8,887 nt of DNA from NCBI GenBank assembly GCA_050011095.1, contig JBEKJU010000139.1, forward strand, positions 1 to 8,887. The letters run 5' to 3'. The notes under the pieces were generated by a model that was given only the letters and a program-made list of their open reading frames with translations, was not told the DNA's origin and made no database searches. Both the position numbers and the translations under genes were made by a program. Every line of letters begins with the position of its first letter. Within the stretch, counting starts at the first letter, position 1. Positions 1-7,401 of the stretch are shown piece by piece. This stretch comes from JBEKJU01 sp050011095. GTDB lineage: Bacteria > Desulfobacterota > Syntrophorhabdia > Syntrophorhabdales > WCHB1-27.

Positions 1-1
1 G

Positions 2-1780
2 AAGGGTTTTTTCCCCACCCAGGACACGGGACTGTTGCAAGTCATCACACAGGCGCCGGAGGCCACGAGCTTTGAATCCATGGAGCAGCGCCAGCAGGCG
101 CTGGCACTGGTGGCCCTGAACGACCCCGCCGTTGAGTCGCTCTCCTCGTTCATCGGCATGGACGGGACCAACACCAGCCTCAACAGCGGCCGCCTCCAGA
201 TCAACCTCAAGCCCTTGGCGCAACGCGACGAGGCATCCGTGGTGATGCGTCGCCTGCGCGAAGGCATGGCGAACGTGCCCGGCATCAAGGCCTACCTGCA
301 GCCCGTCCAGGACTTGACGGTCGAAGACCGTGTGAGCCGGACGCAGTTCCAGTACAGCGTGCAGGACCCGGACGAGACCGAGCTTAATGCGTGGACAACG
401 AAGATCGTCGAAAAGCTCCGCACTATCCCGCAGATCGAAGATGTTGTCACCGACCGGATGCCGAACGGCAACACGCTGGCAGTTCACATCGACCGCAAAA
501 CCGCATCCCGTCTCGGTGTCGATCCGCAATCAATCGACAGTGAACTTTACGATGCATTCGGCCAGCGCCAGATTTCGACTCTCTATACGCAAACCAACCT
601 TTACCACGTGATACTGGAGGTAGATCCGAAATACCAGGCAAGTCCGTACCGGCTGCAAGACATCTACCTGCAGGCCTCGTCTTCGTCAAGTTCCTCGTCC
701 TCCGGATCCTCTTCGTCGGCAAACGGTTCGGGCGCCTCGTCGCTGCTCTCGGCCTCTTCCACCGATGGAGTCGGTTCGACCACCCCGGCCGCTTCTCAGT
801 TGTCATCGGCAAGTTCCTCGAACAGCCGGCGCACGAGTTCCTCCTCCACCGGTGCGCTGTCGGGAACTACGGGCACCGTGCTTCAGACATCTTCGTCTTC
901 CGGCGTTTCCTCCTCCACGAGTTCGGCTTCCACCAGCAACTCCGGATCTTCATCAGCGACTGGAAGTTCCTCCTCTTCCGCTTCATTTGGAAGCCGGAAT
1001 GCGATCCCGCTCTCGGCCTTCACCACCCTGAGCAGGAAGGTCTCTCCCCTTACCATTAGCCGCCAGGGGCAGTTTCCGGCCGTCACCATCTCTTTCAACC
1101 TTGCCCCCGGAGTACACCTCGGCCAGGCGGTGGAGGCCGTGAACGAGGCCATAAAAAGACTTCGCCTTCCCATCAACGTGCAAACAAAGTTCCAGGGAAC
1201 AGCGGCTTCGTACAGTAATTCACTGAGCAACGAAGGACTGCTGGTGCTGGCCGCGCTGGTAACGGTCTATATTGTGCTCGGAGTGCTTTACGAGAGCTTT
1301 ATCCATCCCCTTACGATTCTCTCCACTCTGCCCTCGGCGGGTGTCGGCGCGCTCATCGCCCTGTGGATCTGTCGCCAGGATCTGGGCATTGTCGGAATTA
1401 TCGGCATCGTGCTTCTGATCGGCATCGTGAAGAAGAATGGCATCATGATGGTGGACTTTACAATCCAGGCGGAGCGCGGCGAGGGCAAGAGCCCGGTGGA
1501 GGCGATCTATAGTGCGAGCCTTCTGCGCCTCCGCCCTATTCTCATGACGACCCTGGCAGCGCTTTTCGGTGGGCTGCCGCTGGCGTTAGGGCAAGGCATC
1601 GGGGCCGAGTTGCGCAGGCCCCTCGGTATTGCCATGGTCGGCGGCTTGCTCCTCAGCCAGATCATGACCTTGTACACCACGCCCGTCATTTATCTTTGGT
1701 TCGATTGCCTGGCGCGCCGGCTCCGGCCGAGTGGCAATCCCCGATTTTCCAAGCCGGAGCTACAAGGGGACGAGACGTGA
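2..1780 (+). CDS. mdtB: MdtB-like RND multidrug efflux permease, 3' part (5' end outside window)
   Basis: This is the C-terminal half of an inner-membrane proton-driven RND drug exporter, the kind that pairs with MdtC and pumps through an adaptor and outer-membrane channel. The frame is open from base 2 and begins with KGFFPTQDTG, the motif that follows TM7 in the family. The TTG at 35 is therefore not a real start, and roughly 550 N-terminal residues are missing. The visible 592 residues contain the second periplasmic porter domain, including SLNSGRLQINLKPL, QDLTVEDRVSRTQFQY and AFGQRQISTLYTQ, all close to E. coli MdtB as I remember it. TM8-TM12 follow. The TM10 motif GIVKKN (AAG codons at 1430 and 1433) carries the lysine corresponding to the proton-relay lysine of AcrB. 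A long serine-rich insert (674-994) interrupts the porter domain and is described separately. The stop TGA overlaps the GTG start of the next gene, which implies translational coupling. The MdtB rather than MdtC assignment is from gene order and remembered sequence. Confidence 0.93.
   Translation, partial: KGFFPTQDTGLLQVITQAPEATSFESMEQRQQALALVALNDPAVESLSSFIGMDGTNTSLNSGRLQINLKPLAQRDEASVVMRRLREGMANVPGIKAYLQPVQDLTVEDRVSRTQFQYSVQDPDETELNAWTTKIVEKLRTIPQIEDVVTDRMPNGNTLAVHIDRKTASRLGVDPQSIDSELYDAFGQRQISTLYTQTNLYHVILEVDPKYQASPYRLQDIYLQASSSSSSSSSGSSSSANGSGASSLLSASSTDGVGSTTPAASQLSSASSSNSRRTSSSSTGALSGTTGTVLQTSSSSGVSSSTSSASTSNSGSSSATGSSSSSASFGSRNAIPLSAFTTLSRKVSPLTISRQGQFPAVTISFNLAPGVHLGQAVEAVNEAIKRLRLPINVQTKFQGTAASYSNSLSNEGLLVLAALVTVYIVLGVLYESFIHPLTILSTLPSAGVGALIALWICRQDLGIVGIIGIVLLIGIVKKNGIMMVDFTIQAERGEGKSPVEAIYSASLLRLRPILMTTLAALFGGLPLALGQGIGAELRRPLGIAMVGGLLLSQIMTLYTTPVIYLWFDCLARRLRPSGNPRFSKPELQGDET
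674..994 (+). repeat. Serine-rich low-complexity insert inside the MdtB-like permease
   Basis: In the permease frame, this stretch encodes about 107 residues, of which I count 54 serines; most of the rest are Gly, Ala and Thr. It lies between RLQDIYLQ and NAIPLSAF. In ordinary MdtB proteins these two conserved segments are separated by only a few residues (a short polar loop before the VPLS-type motif), and in the downstream MdtC-like gene the equivalent loop has normal length. By comparison with AcrB, the site is at the end of the docking subdomain next to porter subdomain PC2, facing the periplasm. Several serine codons are mixed (TCG, TCT, TCA, TCC, AGT), so it is not a pure trinucleotide expansion, although short TCNTCN runs recur. 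The reading frame stays open throughout. Probable effect: a disordered, exposed loop near the adaptor or outer-membrane channel contact; this is inference. Confidence 0.9.
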
Positions 1781-4700
1781 ATATTTCGGCTCCGGCAATT
1801 CGTAGACCTATTGCTACTATTCTGCTGACTGCGGCGGTGATCATCGCGGGGGCCATTGCGTTCACGGTGCTTCCGGTATCGCCCCTGCCGAAGGTCGACT
1901 CCCCGACGATCAACGTGGATGCATCCCTGCCGGGGGCAAATCCCGAGGTGATGGCGTCGTCGGTGGCCGCACCGCTCGAAAGGCAATTGGGACACATTGC
2001 AGGCGTGACGGAAATGACCTCGCAAAGTTCCACCGGCTCGACGAGCATCTCCCTGCAGTTCGACCTGAGCCGCAACATCAACGCCGCCGCCAGGGACGTG
2101 CAGGCCGCCATCAATGCCGCCCGCATCTATCTCCCTTCCAATCTCCCTTCCAACCCCACTTATTTCAAGATGAACCAGGCTGATGCCCCCATCGCGATCA
2201 TCAGCATTACCTCAAAGACCCACGATGTCGGGGCGCGTTACGATGCCGCCTCGACGATCCTGGTGCAAAAGCTGTCGCAGATCCCCGGCGTGGGCCAGGT
2301 GATGGTTGGCGGCGCGACGCTGCCCGCGGTCCGTATCGAAGCCAATCCACTGCGGCTGCAGCACTATGGCCTGAAATTGTCCGATCTGGCCGACTTTCTC
2401 AAGAAGCAGAACGCGCACTCTCCCACGGGCAGCATCAGCGACGGCGAAACGATCAGCTATATCAGCGTGGACGACCAGATTTCCAAGGCCGCCGATTACA
2501 AATCGTTGATCATCTCCGCAAAGAATGGGTCGGCGGTCCGTCTGCAGGATGTGGCCGAAGTCATCGATTCGACCGAGAGCCTCCGCTCGGCCGGATATCT
2601 CAACGGGCAACCCTCCGTGGACATGATCGTCTTCAAGCAACCGGGCGCCAATATTATCGAGACGGTGGACCGCATCAAGGCGGAATTTCCCGCATTACAG
2701 GCATCCATCCCCAGAGGGCAGATTCTCACGCTCACGCTTGACCAGACGACCACCATTCGCGCCTCACTGCGCGACGTGGAGCGCACGCTCATCATATCGG
2801 TCATTCTCGTCATTCTCGTCGTCTTCTTCTTTCTGAGAGATTGGCGAGCCACCATCATTCCGGGGATTGCGGTTCCCGCTTCCCTGGTGGGCACTTTTGC
2901 CGCCATGTATCTGCTCGGTTATTCCCTCGACAACCTTTCGCTCATGGCGTTGACCATCTCGACCAGCTTCGTCATCGACGACGCGATAGTGGTAATGGAG
3001 AATATCACGCGCTACCTTGAGTTGGGCATGTCGCGACGGGAGGCGGCGTTCCGGGGGGCCGAGGAGGTCGGGTTTACCGTACTGTCGATTACTCTGTCAC
3101 TGGTCGCCGTCTTTATTCCCATCCTGATGATGGGCGGCGTGATCGGTCGTCTTTTCCGCGAGTTCGCGGTGACTTTGTCGGTGGCTATTCTGATCTCGCT
3201 CGTGCTATCCCTCACCACAACCCCCATGCTTTGCTCCCTTCTGTTACGTCCGGAAAGCGGCGCACACGGCCGGGTTTACCGCTTCAGCGAAAAGCTCTTC
3301 AACGTTTTGCTCGGCCTCTATGAGCGCAGCCTGCGCTGGGTGCTTCGCGATCATTCCGCTTTGGTGCTGCTTCTCTTCATATTCACGACGGGCCTCAACG
3401 CCGTCTATCTTGCACGAATATCCAAAGGTTTTTTTCCGCAGCAGGATACGGGGGTAATCATGGGCGGGCTCATGGGCTCCCAGGATGCTTCATTCGACAA
3501 GATGAACGGGGCCCTCCAGCGGGTTGTGTCAATTGTGAAGGCCGATCCGGGCGTCAAGAATGTGGTGGGGTTTACCGGGGGACGCGGTTCGTCGAACAGC
3601 GGATTCCTTTTCACCGCGCTCAAGCCCCTCGAGGAAAGGAAGGCAAGCGCGACCGACATCGTGAACCGGCTGCGCCCCAAGCTGGCCGGCATTAAAGAGG
3701 CGCAGACCTTCCTGATGGCGGCGCAAGACCTTCAAATCGGTGGTCGCCAGTCTAACGCGCAGTATCAATACACGCTGCGGGCCGACAGCACCACCGAACT
3801 CAAGCGGTGGGTGCCTAAATTGACGCTGGAAATGAAAAAGCTTTCGAGCATCGCCGATGTCTACAGCGATCTCCAGGCCGGCGGCCTGCAGGCCTACCTG
3901 ACCTATGACCGTGCCACGGCCGCCCGGCTTGGCCTTACCCCCAGTGATATCGACGATACGCTCAACTATTCATTTTCACAGGCCCAGGTCTCCACTATCT
4001 ACAAAACACTGAACCAATATCACGTGGTGCTCGAGGCCCAGCCCGGCTTCACGCAGGGTCCGGGCACGCTGAAGAATACCTTCGTCCGGAACAATGAAGG
4101 ACCGGTCCCGCTGAGCGCGATCAGCACCTACCGCCCAAGGACCGGACAGCTCTCGGTAAACCACTCCGGGCTATACCCGTCCGCGACAATCTCGTTTAAC
4201 CTCGCTCCCGGCGCCTCGCTTAGCTCGGCGACAAAAGAGATCGACTTGCTCGAAGCGAAGCTGCAGGTACCGAAGAGCATCCACGGAACGTTTTCCGGAA
4301 CCGCGCAGCAATACCAGAAGTCTCTCTCGAGTGAGCCGCTCCTTATCCTCACCGCCATCCTCGCCGTCTATATCGTGCTTGGAGTACTCTATGAAAGCTA
4401 TATCCATCCTATCACTATCCTGACGACGCTGCCCTCGGCATCGCTTGGCGCGGTGATTACTCTGGTCCTCTTCGACTGTGATCTGAATGTGATTTCCATC
4501 ATCGGGATCATCCTGCTGATCGGCATCGTCAAGAAGAATGCGATCATGATGATTGATTTCGCGCTGCAACTGGAACGCGAGCGCGGACTTTCCACCGCGG
4601 ATGCCATCTTCCAGGGTTGTATCCTGCGCTTCCGTCCGATCCTGATGACGACCGCGGCGGCATTTTTTGGCGCAGTGCCTCTGGCATTCGGCGCCGGGAT

Positions 4701-4872
4701 CGGTTCCGAGTTGCGGCGGCCCCTTGGCCTCACGATTCTCGGAGGACTCGTGGTGAGCCAGGTCTTAACCCTTTACATAACTCCGGTTGTATACCTCTTC
4801 CTCGACAGGCTCGGCATACGCCTCAAAGCAATATTCCGACCCTCATCTATGCACACGCGGGAGGCCCAATGA
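1777..4872 (+). CDS. mdtC: MdtC-like RND multidrug efflux permease
   Basis: This is a complete inner-membrane RND transporter of 1031 residues, the usual length for MdtC (about 1025). The GTG at 1777 is chosen over upstream in-frame starts because it gives the canonical N-terminus MNISAPAIRRPIATILL, has an AAGGGGA box at 1764-1770, and overlaps the preceding stop as GTGA. Features in order: TM1 near residues 13-30; first porter domain with SLPGANPEVMASSV and ARDVQAAINAA; TM2-TM6 with the proton-relay pair Asp401-Asp402 in FVIDDAIVVMENI; KGFFPQQDTG at residue 550; second porter domain with GGRQSNAQYQYTL; TM8-TM12 with GIVKKNAIMMIDF (Lys919-Lys920, the second matching AcrB Lys940). All relay residues are intact, so it should be transport-competent. 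It most likely assembles with the MdtB-like subunit as a heterotrimer, as known for E. coli MdtBC. Its stop overlaps the start of the outer-membrane factor gene (ATGA). Confidence 0.96.
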   Translation: MNISAPAIRRPIATILLTAAVIIAGAIAFTVLPVSPLPKVDSPTINVDASLPGANPEVMASSVAAPLERQLGHIAGVTEMTSQSSTGSTSISLQFDLSRNINAAARDVQAAINAARIYLPSNLPSNPTYFKMNQADAPIAIISITSKTHDVGARYDAASTILVQKLSQIPGVGQVMVGGATLPAVRIEANPLRLQHYGLKLSDLADFLKKQNAHSPTGSISDGETISYISVDDQISKAADYKSLIISAKNGSAVRLQDVAEVIDSTESLRSAGYLNGQPSVDMIVFKQPGANIIETVDRIKAEFPALQASIPRGQILTLTLDQTTTIRASLRDVERTLIISVILVILVVFFFLRDWRATIIPGIAVPASLVGTFAAMYLLGYSLDNLSLMALTISTSFVIDDAIVVMENITRYLELGMSRREAAFRGAEEVGFTVLSITLSLVAVFIPILMMGGVIGRLFREFAVTLSVAILISLVLSLTTTPMLCSLLLRPESGAHGRVYRFSEKLFNVLLGLYERSLRWVLRDHSALVLLLFIFTTGLNAVYLARISKGFFPQQDTGVIMGGLMGSQDASFDKMNGALQRVVSIVKADPGVKNVVGFTGGRGSSNSGFLFTALKPLEERKASATDIVNRLRPKLAGIKEAQTFLMAAQDLQIGGRQSNAQYQYTLRADSTTELKRWVPKLTLEMKKLSSIADVYSDLQAGGLQAYLTYDRATAARLGLTPSDIDDTLNYSFSQAQVSTIYKTLNQYHVVLEAQPGFTQGPGTLKNTFVRNNEGPVPLSAISTYRPRTGQLSVNHSGLYPSATISFNLAPGASLSSATKEIDLLEAKLQVPKSIHGTFSGTAQQYQKSLSSEPLLILTAILAVYIVLGVLYESYIHPITILTTLPSASLGAVITLVLFDCDLNVISIIGIILLIGIVKKNAIMMIDFALQLERERGLSTADAIFQGCILRFRPILMTTAAAFFGAVPLAFGAGIGSELRRPLGLTILGGLVVSQVLTLYITPVVYLFLDRLGIRLKAIFRPSSMHTREAQ

Positions 4873-6392
4873 ACCAGCGCGATATAACCAGCGGCGCCAC
4901 GCGCGCGATCCAACGGGTTGTCCGTGCCGGGGGCGCGGTTTCCGCCGTCATTTGTTTTCTGGCGCTCTTCTTCTCCGGATGCACAGTGGGGCCCAAGTAT
5001 GTGCGCCCCCCTGTCCCGGTGTCGCCCTGGTACAAGGAGAACCAGCCGGGCAGCGCCTTGGCTCAAGCGGGCGGTTGGAAACAGGCCAGCCCACGGGACG
5101 CAATGCTCCGGGGCAAGTGGTGAGAGATATTTCAGGACCCGGAGCTCAATGCCCTGGAAGAGAAGCTGGTTATCAACAATCAGAACATCAGACAGTACTT
5201 TGAAAACTACATGGCCGCCCGTGCGCTGGTGCGGAATGCGCGATCTTCGCTCTTCCCCAGTCTTGCGACCGCCCCTTCCGTCACCAGACAGGGCGCCGGC
5301 GGCAGTGCCGCGCAATCCTCCGGCACAATCTCCGGTACGAGTTTCGAGCTGCCCCTCACCGCTTCGTGGGAGCCCGACTTGTTTGGCAGTATTCGCAATA
5401 CGGTGCTGTCGGATGCCAATGCCGCCCAGGTCAGCGCCGCCAATCTGGCCAATGAGACTCTCAGCGAGCAGGCAAGCCTGGCGCAATACTACTTCGAGCT
5501 TCGCGGAGAGGATGCGTTACAGCAGGTCTACGATGCGACCGTGGCCAGCTACAAGCAGACGCTCGATCTGACGGAGGCGCTTGTGGAGGTCGGTATCGAC
5601 TCTCCTCAAGATGTCGCCTCGGCGGAAACGAACCTGCGCACGGCGGAGGCAAACGCCGTCGCCGTGGGCACCACCCGCGCGCAGTACGAGCATGCAATCG
5701 CCCTGCTTATTGGCGAACCGGCCGGCGGTTTTTCACTCCCGGTCAGGCCGCTCGCTGCAACTCCGCCCGTCATCCCGGTTGGCGTTCCCTCGCAATTGCT
5801 GGAACGCCGTCCTGATATTGCCGCCGCGGAGCGGACCATGGCCGAAGCTAATGCCCTCATCGGAGTTCAGAAGGCGGCCTATTATCCCACCATCGCCCTT
5901 TCCGGAAGTGCCGGAACACAGAGTTCCACGATCGCGGACCTTGCCTCCTGGCCCGCCCGTTTCTGGTCGCTGGGCGCCACCGTATCGCAAACTCTCCTCG
6001 ACTTCGGTGCCCGTCGCGAGAACGTGAGGCGCTACCAGGCGCTGTACGACGCTGACGTGGCCGCCTATCGTCAGACCGTGCTCAATGCCTTCAAGGAGGT
6101 GGAGGACTACCTGGTCGCCGGCAGGCGACTATCCGAGCAGGTTGAACGGCAGAAGCTCGCCGTCGATGCTTCGGAGCGTTACGAGGAGATCGCCGAGGTC
6201 CGCTACCGGACAGGGATGGACACATATCTGAACGTCCTCACCGCCCAGACAAGCCTGCTCAGCAACCGGTTGACTTTGGTCAACTTACAGACCGGCCGAA
6301 TGACCTCGGCCGTACAACTTATTGCCGCGTTAGGCGGGGGCTGGGAATCGGGCGAGATGCCGTCGTGCGCGGAAGTAGCCAGGAAACCATGA
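4869..6392 (+). pseudogene. NodT-family outer-membrane efflux lipoprotein gene with in-frame TGA at codon 85
   Basis: This would be the TolC-like channel of the efflux system. The ATG at 4869 overlaps the mdtC stop and follows GGGAGG (4859-4864). The N-terminus has a hydrophobic signal segment ending in a lipobox, LFFSGC with Cys38, then TVGPKYVRPP, typical of NodT-family lipoproteins. The frame reads GKW and then TGA at 5121-5123. It continues in the same frame as EIFQDPELNALEEKL and runs without further stops to 6392. The full length of 507 codons matches the family. Two OEP repeats are recognisable; the second begins near LLERRPDIAAAERTMAEANA. The C-terminus has MDTYLNVLTAQTSLL and LGGGWE. 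Since the family usually reads GKWWEIF, one TGG-to-TGA change explains the break. As written, translation gives an 84-residue fragment. An internal ATG at 5211 opens 393 codons but lacks a signal peptide and a clear ribosome-binding site. Alternatives: a sequencing error or readthrough. Confidence 0.9.
5121..5123 (+). other. Premature TGA replacing an expected Trp codon
   Basis: The codon follows TGG (Trp84) in the outer-membrane factor frame and precedes GAG ATA TTT. Homologues have Trp-Trp-Glu-Ile-Phe here, so a single G-to-A change from TGG accounts for it. The next base is G, not the C that favours leaky TGA. I see no selenocysteine context, and both upstream operon genes use TGA as a genuine overlapping stop, which argues against reassignment of TGA to Trp. 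Confidence 0.9.
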
Positions 6393-6682
6393 CTACTCAT
6401 ACATGGAAGCGTTCGCATGTTCCCCCGTGATTTTACAAGACTTCACCTGGGCTTAAACCTTCTTAACCCGGACGGTCTTCCGGTATGCGATGTTGAAGCG
6501 GGAAGCGAAAAACCCATCGACTCGTTCAGCTGGTGGAGCTTGGCTTCCGTCTCCGTGGCGAGCGTCTGCAGAAAGTGGGATCGCCAAATCAACGAGGATC
6601 CTCGCATGCTCACGGAGTTTGAACGTGTCATTTGTCTGGGAGAAGCTTGTACATAATGCCCTTTCTACCTCAGATCTGTCTC
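6393..6682. other. Spacer after the efflux operon, no confident gene
   Basis: This stretch carries three overlapping short open frames (plus-strand 6417-6656 and 6490-6723, minus-strand 6443-6631) and a longer start-less minus-strand frame listed separately. None matches a family I recognise. A small hairpin CCGGA-CGGTCT-TCCGG at 6468-6483 lacks a T tract, so I do not call it a terminator. A 13-codon frame starting ATG at 6389, overlapping the outer-membrane factor stop, ends at 6430 and is probably meaningless or the stub of a lost operon gene. Confidence 0.5.
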
Positions 6683-6698
6683 TTGACAGTGCCGTACA
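6453..6698 (-). pseudogene. Possible C-terminal remnant of an unrecognised protein
   Basis: On the minus strand a frame is open for 82 codons, from a stop at 6699-6701 down to a TAA at 6453-6455, with no ATG. Its C-terminus reads ERVDGFFASRFNIAYRKTV followed by RVKKV. It looks protein-like, with several G/C-ending codons near the end, but I cannot assign it to a family. If real, it is the tail of a gene whose front was lost where the toxin-antitoxin promoter now stands. Plus-strand frames over the same bases are equally open, so the call is weak. Confidence 0.22.
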
Positions 6699-6712
6699 TT
6701 ACTGTTTATACT
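6683..6712 (+). promoter_or_regulatory. Sigma-70-like promoter of the toxin-antitoxin pair
   Basis: A perfect -35 box TTGACA (6683-6688) is followed after 18 bases by TATACT (6707-6712), one base off consensus. Transcription would be expected to begin near 6719-6720, which is the A of the antitoxin ATG. No Shine-Dalgarno sequence precedes that ATG, so a leaderless mRNA is likely. A 5-bp inverted repeat CTGTC-TCTT-GACAG (6676-6689) overlaps the -35 box. Confidence 0.65.
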
Positions 6713-6715
6713 ATA

Positions 6716-6725
6716 CGTCATGACG
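6716..6725. promoter_or_regulatory. 10-bp palindrome over start site, candidate antitoxin operator
   Basis: CGTCATGACG is a perfect palindrome spanning the predicted transcription start and the antitoxin ATG. Antitoxins with ribbon-helix-helix-like N-termini commonly bind such sites to repress their own operon. Binding here is inferred only from position and symmetry. Confidence 0.35.
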
Positions 6726-6959
6726 ACTAAACTCACCTTACGCATGGATAAAATCCTGGTAGCAAAGGCCAAGCAGGAAGCCAAACACCGGGGCAAGTCG
6801 GTTTCCGGAATGGTGGCGGACTACTTCATGGCTCTCGGGGAAGAGGCGCATCCAGCCGACACGTTGCCCCCCGTCACCGCATCCCTGTTCGGCGTTCTCA
6901 AAAAGGGCTCTGTTTCTGAAAAGGATTACCGGCGTCATCTGAAGGACAAGTATTTTTGA
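6720..6959 (+). CDS. DUF6364-like antitoxin of a PIN-toxin pair
   Basis: This 79-residue protein is probably the antitoxin that neutralises the PIN RNase encoded immediately downstream. The N-terminal 40 residues (KLTLRMDKILVAKAKQEAKH, then RGKSVSGMVADYF) match the short strand plus two helices of the DUF6364 / ribbon-helix-helix-like DNA-binding fold. The C-terminus, about residues 50-79 (PPVTASLFGVLKKGSVSEKD, then YRRHLKDKYF), has the usual tail that wraps around the toxin. The ATG is chosen because it gives the family N-terminus and sits about 8 bases after the -10 box; there is no ribosome-binding site, consistent with leaderless translation. Its stop TGA overlaps the TTG start of the toxin. 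Autorepression through the palindrome at 6716-6725 is likely but inferred. Confidence 0.85.
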   Translation: MTTKLTLRMDKILVAKAKQEAKHRGKSVSGMVADYFMALGEEAHPADTLPPVTASLFGVLKKGSVSEKDYRRHLKDKYF

Positions 6960-7378
6960 AGGTGATCGTCGATACCAACGTGGTCCTTGACGTTCTCCTC
7001 GCCCGTCAACCTTTCGCCCCTGCCGCTGCCAAGCTTTTCGCCCTGATAGAGCAGTCCCGGATCGAGGCATGGGTCTGCGCCACCACCGTGACGACCATAG
7101 ATTACCTGCTGTCACAGTCTCTTCCTCGGAACCAGGCTAAAGTTGCTGTCCGCGGCCTCCTGACGATTTTTGAGGTCGCCCTCGTGAACAGATCCGTTCT
7201 CGAGCGCGCCCTTGCCTCTCCGATGCAGGATTTTGAGGATGCAGTGCTCGCGGAGGCCGGAGTTCTGGCGGGCGCGAGGATCATCGTGACGCGCAATACG
7301 CGGGATTTCTCCCGTGCCTCACTTCCTGCCCTCACCCCGCAAGAATTTTTCGTCCAGTTCGATACAACGCAAGAGTAG
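6956..7378 (+). CDS. PIN-domain (VapC-type) RNase toxin
   Basis: This 140-residue protein is a PIN-domain ribonuclease, the toxin of the pair. The N-terminus MKVIVDTNVVLDVLL carries the first catalytic acid (Asp6) and Asn8. The central part has TTIDYLL. The C-terminal half has QDFEDAVLAEAG (Asp92, Glu94, Asp95) and IIVTRNTRDF (Asn114, Asp117), the remaining acidic metal-binding set of the PIN_3-like group. The length is typical. The TTG at 6956, overlapping the antitoxin stop, gives the usual MKV-VDTN start; the GTG at 6962 is an alternative. GAAGGAC at 6941-6947 can serve as a Shine-Dalgarno box. All catalytic positions are present, so the module is probably active. Its RNA target cannot be read from sequence. 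It sits between decayed gene fragments, as mobile toxin-antitoxin pairs often do. Confidence 0.92.
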   Translation: MKVIVDTNVVLDVLLARQPFAPAAAKLFALIEQSRIEAWVCATTVTTIDYLLSQSLPRNQAKVAVRGLLTIFEVALVNRSVLERALASPMQDFEDAVLAEAGVLAGARIIVTRNTRDFSRASLPALTPQEFFVQFDTTQE

Positions 7379-7401
7379 TTGAACCCACCCACCAGCTCGT
7401 C

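Noticed and set aside
674..994. Serine-rich DNA as a tandem or CRISPR-like repeat
   Set aside because: There are no regularly spaced identical units; serine codons are mixed and the periodicity is only that of the reading frame.
447..1230. Minus-strand open frames (447-812, 883-1230) opposite the serine-rich segment, one Arg-rich and one Glu-rich
   Set aside because: They are antisense images of serine codons: TCN read backwards gives Arg/Glu-like codons. The plus-strand permease frame is clearly the coding one.
1696..1776. Upstream in-frame start for the MdtC-like gene
   Set aside because: The added 27 residues overlap the MdtB-like frame and do not match the family. The GTG at 1777 gives the canonical RND N-terminus with a good ribosome-binding site.
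5121..5123. TGA read as selenocysteine or as Trp in an alternative genetic code
   Set aside because: The family has Trp, not Cys/Sec, at this site, and no obvious SECIS-like hairpin follows. TGA is used as a true stop in both coupled upstream genes.
4773..5486. 237-codon minus-strand open frame across the outer-membrane factor gene
   Set aside because: It lies opposite a clear NodT-family frame and resembles no protein I know; it is an antisense shadow in GC-rich DNA.
6468..6483. Hairpin as a rho-independent terminator for the efflux operon
   Set aside because: The stem is only 5 bp and no T run follows it on either strand.
6417..6723. Two overlapping plus-strand small frames (6417-6656 and 6490-6723)
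   Set aside because: They have no ribosome-binding sites and no recognisable family, overlap each other, and the second runs through the toxin-antitoxin promoter.
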